Shown here: piece after piece, positions 63,801-64,000 of the stretch
Layout of the letters: each line of letters opens with the position of its first letter
Position numbering within the stretch: position 1 is the first letter of the stretch
Source: Catenulispora acidiphila DSM 44928
GTDB taxonomy: Bacteria > Actinomycetota > Actinomycetes > Streptomycetales > Catenulisporaceae
Direction: 5' to 3'
DNA length: 64,000 bases
NCBI RefSeq assembly: GCF_000024025.1
Contig: NC_013131.1
Location: 7,978,229 to 8,042,228, forward strand
Notes under the pieces: generated by a model
Told to the model about the DNA's origin: nothing
Database searches by the model: none
What the model saw: the letters and a program-made list of their open reading frames with translations, nothing else
Program-made: the position numbers and the translations under genes

Positions 63801-64000
63801 CAGGCGCAGGCCCGTGACGCGGACGCCGGCGGCCGTATTGGACGCTTCCACGGCGACGCGGTAACCAGGGTGCTCGATAGCGACCGGCGTCCCGCGTTCG
63901 TCTCGCACGAAGCTAATCCGGTTGCCGTTCCGGTCAGATATCGCGGTCAGGTCCCTGATCTGCGCAGCGTTCTCGTTGTGGTGAACGACGGCGAAATGGC
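60822..64000 (-). CDS. RHS-repeat polymorphic toxin, C-terminal deaminase-like domain (5' end outside window)
   Basis: At least 1058 aa visible; the frame is open to the window edge, so the N-terminus is missing. Dozens of YD repeats (YDAAGRLVxE, YEYDxxGR) form the RHS shell. The RHS core ends RFPGQYYDAETGLHYNRFRY then YLTPDPLGL and PNPLTWADPYGLAC. After it, about 140 residues form the toxin tip: a zinc-dependent deaminase-like pattern with HAE (MHAERKLV) and PC...C (FEPCIGTNQCRKTLGDMGI). Cytidine/adenosine deaminase-fold toxins mutate nucleic acids in target cells. A SUKH-like immunity gene follows immediately. No stop codon or frameshift is seen in the visible part. Confidence 0.88.
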   Translation of the reverse strand, partial: HFAVVHHNENAAQIRDLTAISDRNGNRISFVRDERGTPVAIEHPGYRVAVEASNTAAGVRVTGLRLLDGSPDGVTVKRFHYDDRGRLVGVLDSSNLPYNYEYDDADRIVAWVDRVGYRYAYEYDEGSRVVRTQGDGGYLSGSFVYDDEHQTTVFTNSLGDSITYVYDELGHLISVTDPLGNQTRAEFDRYGRPLSRTDALGRRTVYELGEHGDVVRQIGPDGAVTELDYDEHHHIVAARAPDGVLRQQRYDQRGNLIVAVDPLGIENRFAYGDDGALHELTDALGATTRVETDGAGLPVATIGPLGEVTQVVRDTFGRITTIVDPVGGRAEYGWTVEGYPAWYAAPDGARWEWSYDAEGRQVGVLDPLGSRTVFELGPFGSMVARVDPTGERHEFALDSELRQTSVTNSAGATWRYVHDAAGQLVSETDFIGRTLAYEHDAAGQLTARIDGLGNRSEFTRDAAGRVVVRRTSDGEFAYERDAMGRLTRTTGPSGAAVIFVYDAAGRVVSETVDGHEVVSEYDSAGRRIRRTSSSGAVSAWTFDAAGRPAALAAGAGKLDFQYDAASRLTGVVFGPQARLEQGVDAVGRLVAQRLWSEERPIVGGQPALGRDIGYRPDGTPAVVTDSLRGVRRYDLDPAGRVTGVRAEGWSESYAYDAFGNVAQADVPTDTDTSGARTTDRTLIRQAGRTSYEYDVAGRLVRALRRTLDGRRKEWTYSWNADDQLVQVGLPDGTAWRYRYDPLGRRTAKEHVAAGVVVETVRFAWDGSQLVEQYSSGGDGGREVWTWDYDPDTFRPTAQRRRHWVDDASQEVVDEIFHAIVTDQLGTPSELVDQGGRIVWHTTTSLWGTQTAVSADDGVDCPLRFPGQYYDAETGLHYNRFRYYDPETAAYLTPDPLGLAPAANDRAYVPNPLTWADPYGLACTGTTEPGSTDLSQAVIQERLRLGKKGNNFAAARYIDDNGVEQIAVAASSKGQFMHAERKLVRQYGDKITEVYSEFEPCIGTNQCRKTLGDMGIKYTYSWAWTLSKDGVAANAARKAYVDQIFDDAEAGNWAAPWAD

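Overview
The window is GC-rich chromosomal DNA that looks like a filamentous actinomycete (Streptomyces, Catenulispora or a relative). The evidence is strong third-position GC bias, many GTG and TTG starts, GGAGG-type ribosome sites, HTH-NTPase-WD40 proteins, CHAT and metacaspase genes and ricin-domain glycosidases. No rRNA or tRNA gene was seen. The window reads as a defence/conflict island with decayed mobile elements between the systems. All calls come from reading the sequence; no database search was run. Layout. 0-4 kb: a secreted GH5 glycosidase with ricin lectin domain, about 1 kb of non-coding DNA holding a 60-bp-period degenerate repeat, a lipoprotein and a DUF7919-like protein. 4-9.5 kb: a Gabija pair (gajA intact, gajB with an apparent +1 frameshift), flanked by gene debris (SsuD-like, TcmP-like, IS3). 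9.7-15.4 kb: a small secreted protein, then a large HTH-nSTAND-WD40 protein facing a decayed paralogue; the two share an 18-bp upstream element. 15.6-19.5 kb: a GT2 glycosyltransferase, an alpha/beta hydrolase running into prophage debris (terminase small subunit, HNH nuclease), an unknown Cys-rich protein, an IS630 scrap and a cas-less type I-E-like CRISPR remnant. 19.5-26.3 kb: a complete HORMA/TRIP13 (type III-like) CBASS operon, in the order TRIP13 ATPase, unknown 154-aa protein, HORMA, CD-NTase, S-4TM membrane effector, PIN nuclease and a coiled-coil membrane protein. A divergent XRE plus ImmA/IrrE pair matches the CapH/CapP type of CBASS regulator. 26.8-33.9 kb: an ASCH protein; a two-gene module whose products share a RHIM-like VQIGDGN amyloid motif; a membrane protein; secreted proteins; a CPA1 antiporter. 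34.3-36.7 kb: an IS630 element with TA target duplication and frameshifted transposase, and more debris. 36.8-59.5 kb: the most unusual region, a cluster of several transcription units. It encodes a coiled-coil/4-TM/OmpA-lipoprotein/FHA-like ABC exporter operon, a membrane pseudokinase, a CHAT protease, a decayed CHAT-like protein, a metacaspase with a 76-aa partner, an AAA-TPR-LuxR regulator, a radical-SAM protein, a 46-aa peptide and unknown partners. A GTCCGTCA element recurs upstream of six of its units, which suggests coordinated control. 60.3-64 kb: an RHS polymorphic toxin with a C-terminal deaminase-like domain and its SUKH-like immunity gene; the RHS gene runs off the window edge. How the parts fit: Gabija and CBASS are anti-phage abortive-infection systems, the RHS pair is inter-bacterial, the amyloid pair looks like sensor-to-membrane-effector signalling, and the CHAT/caspase cluster looks like a proteolysis-based conflict system whose trigger and effector cannot be fixed from sequence alone.
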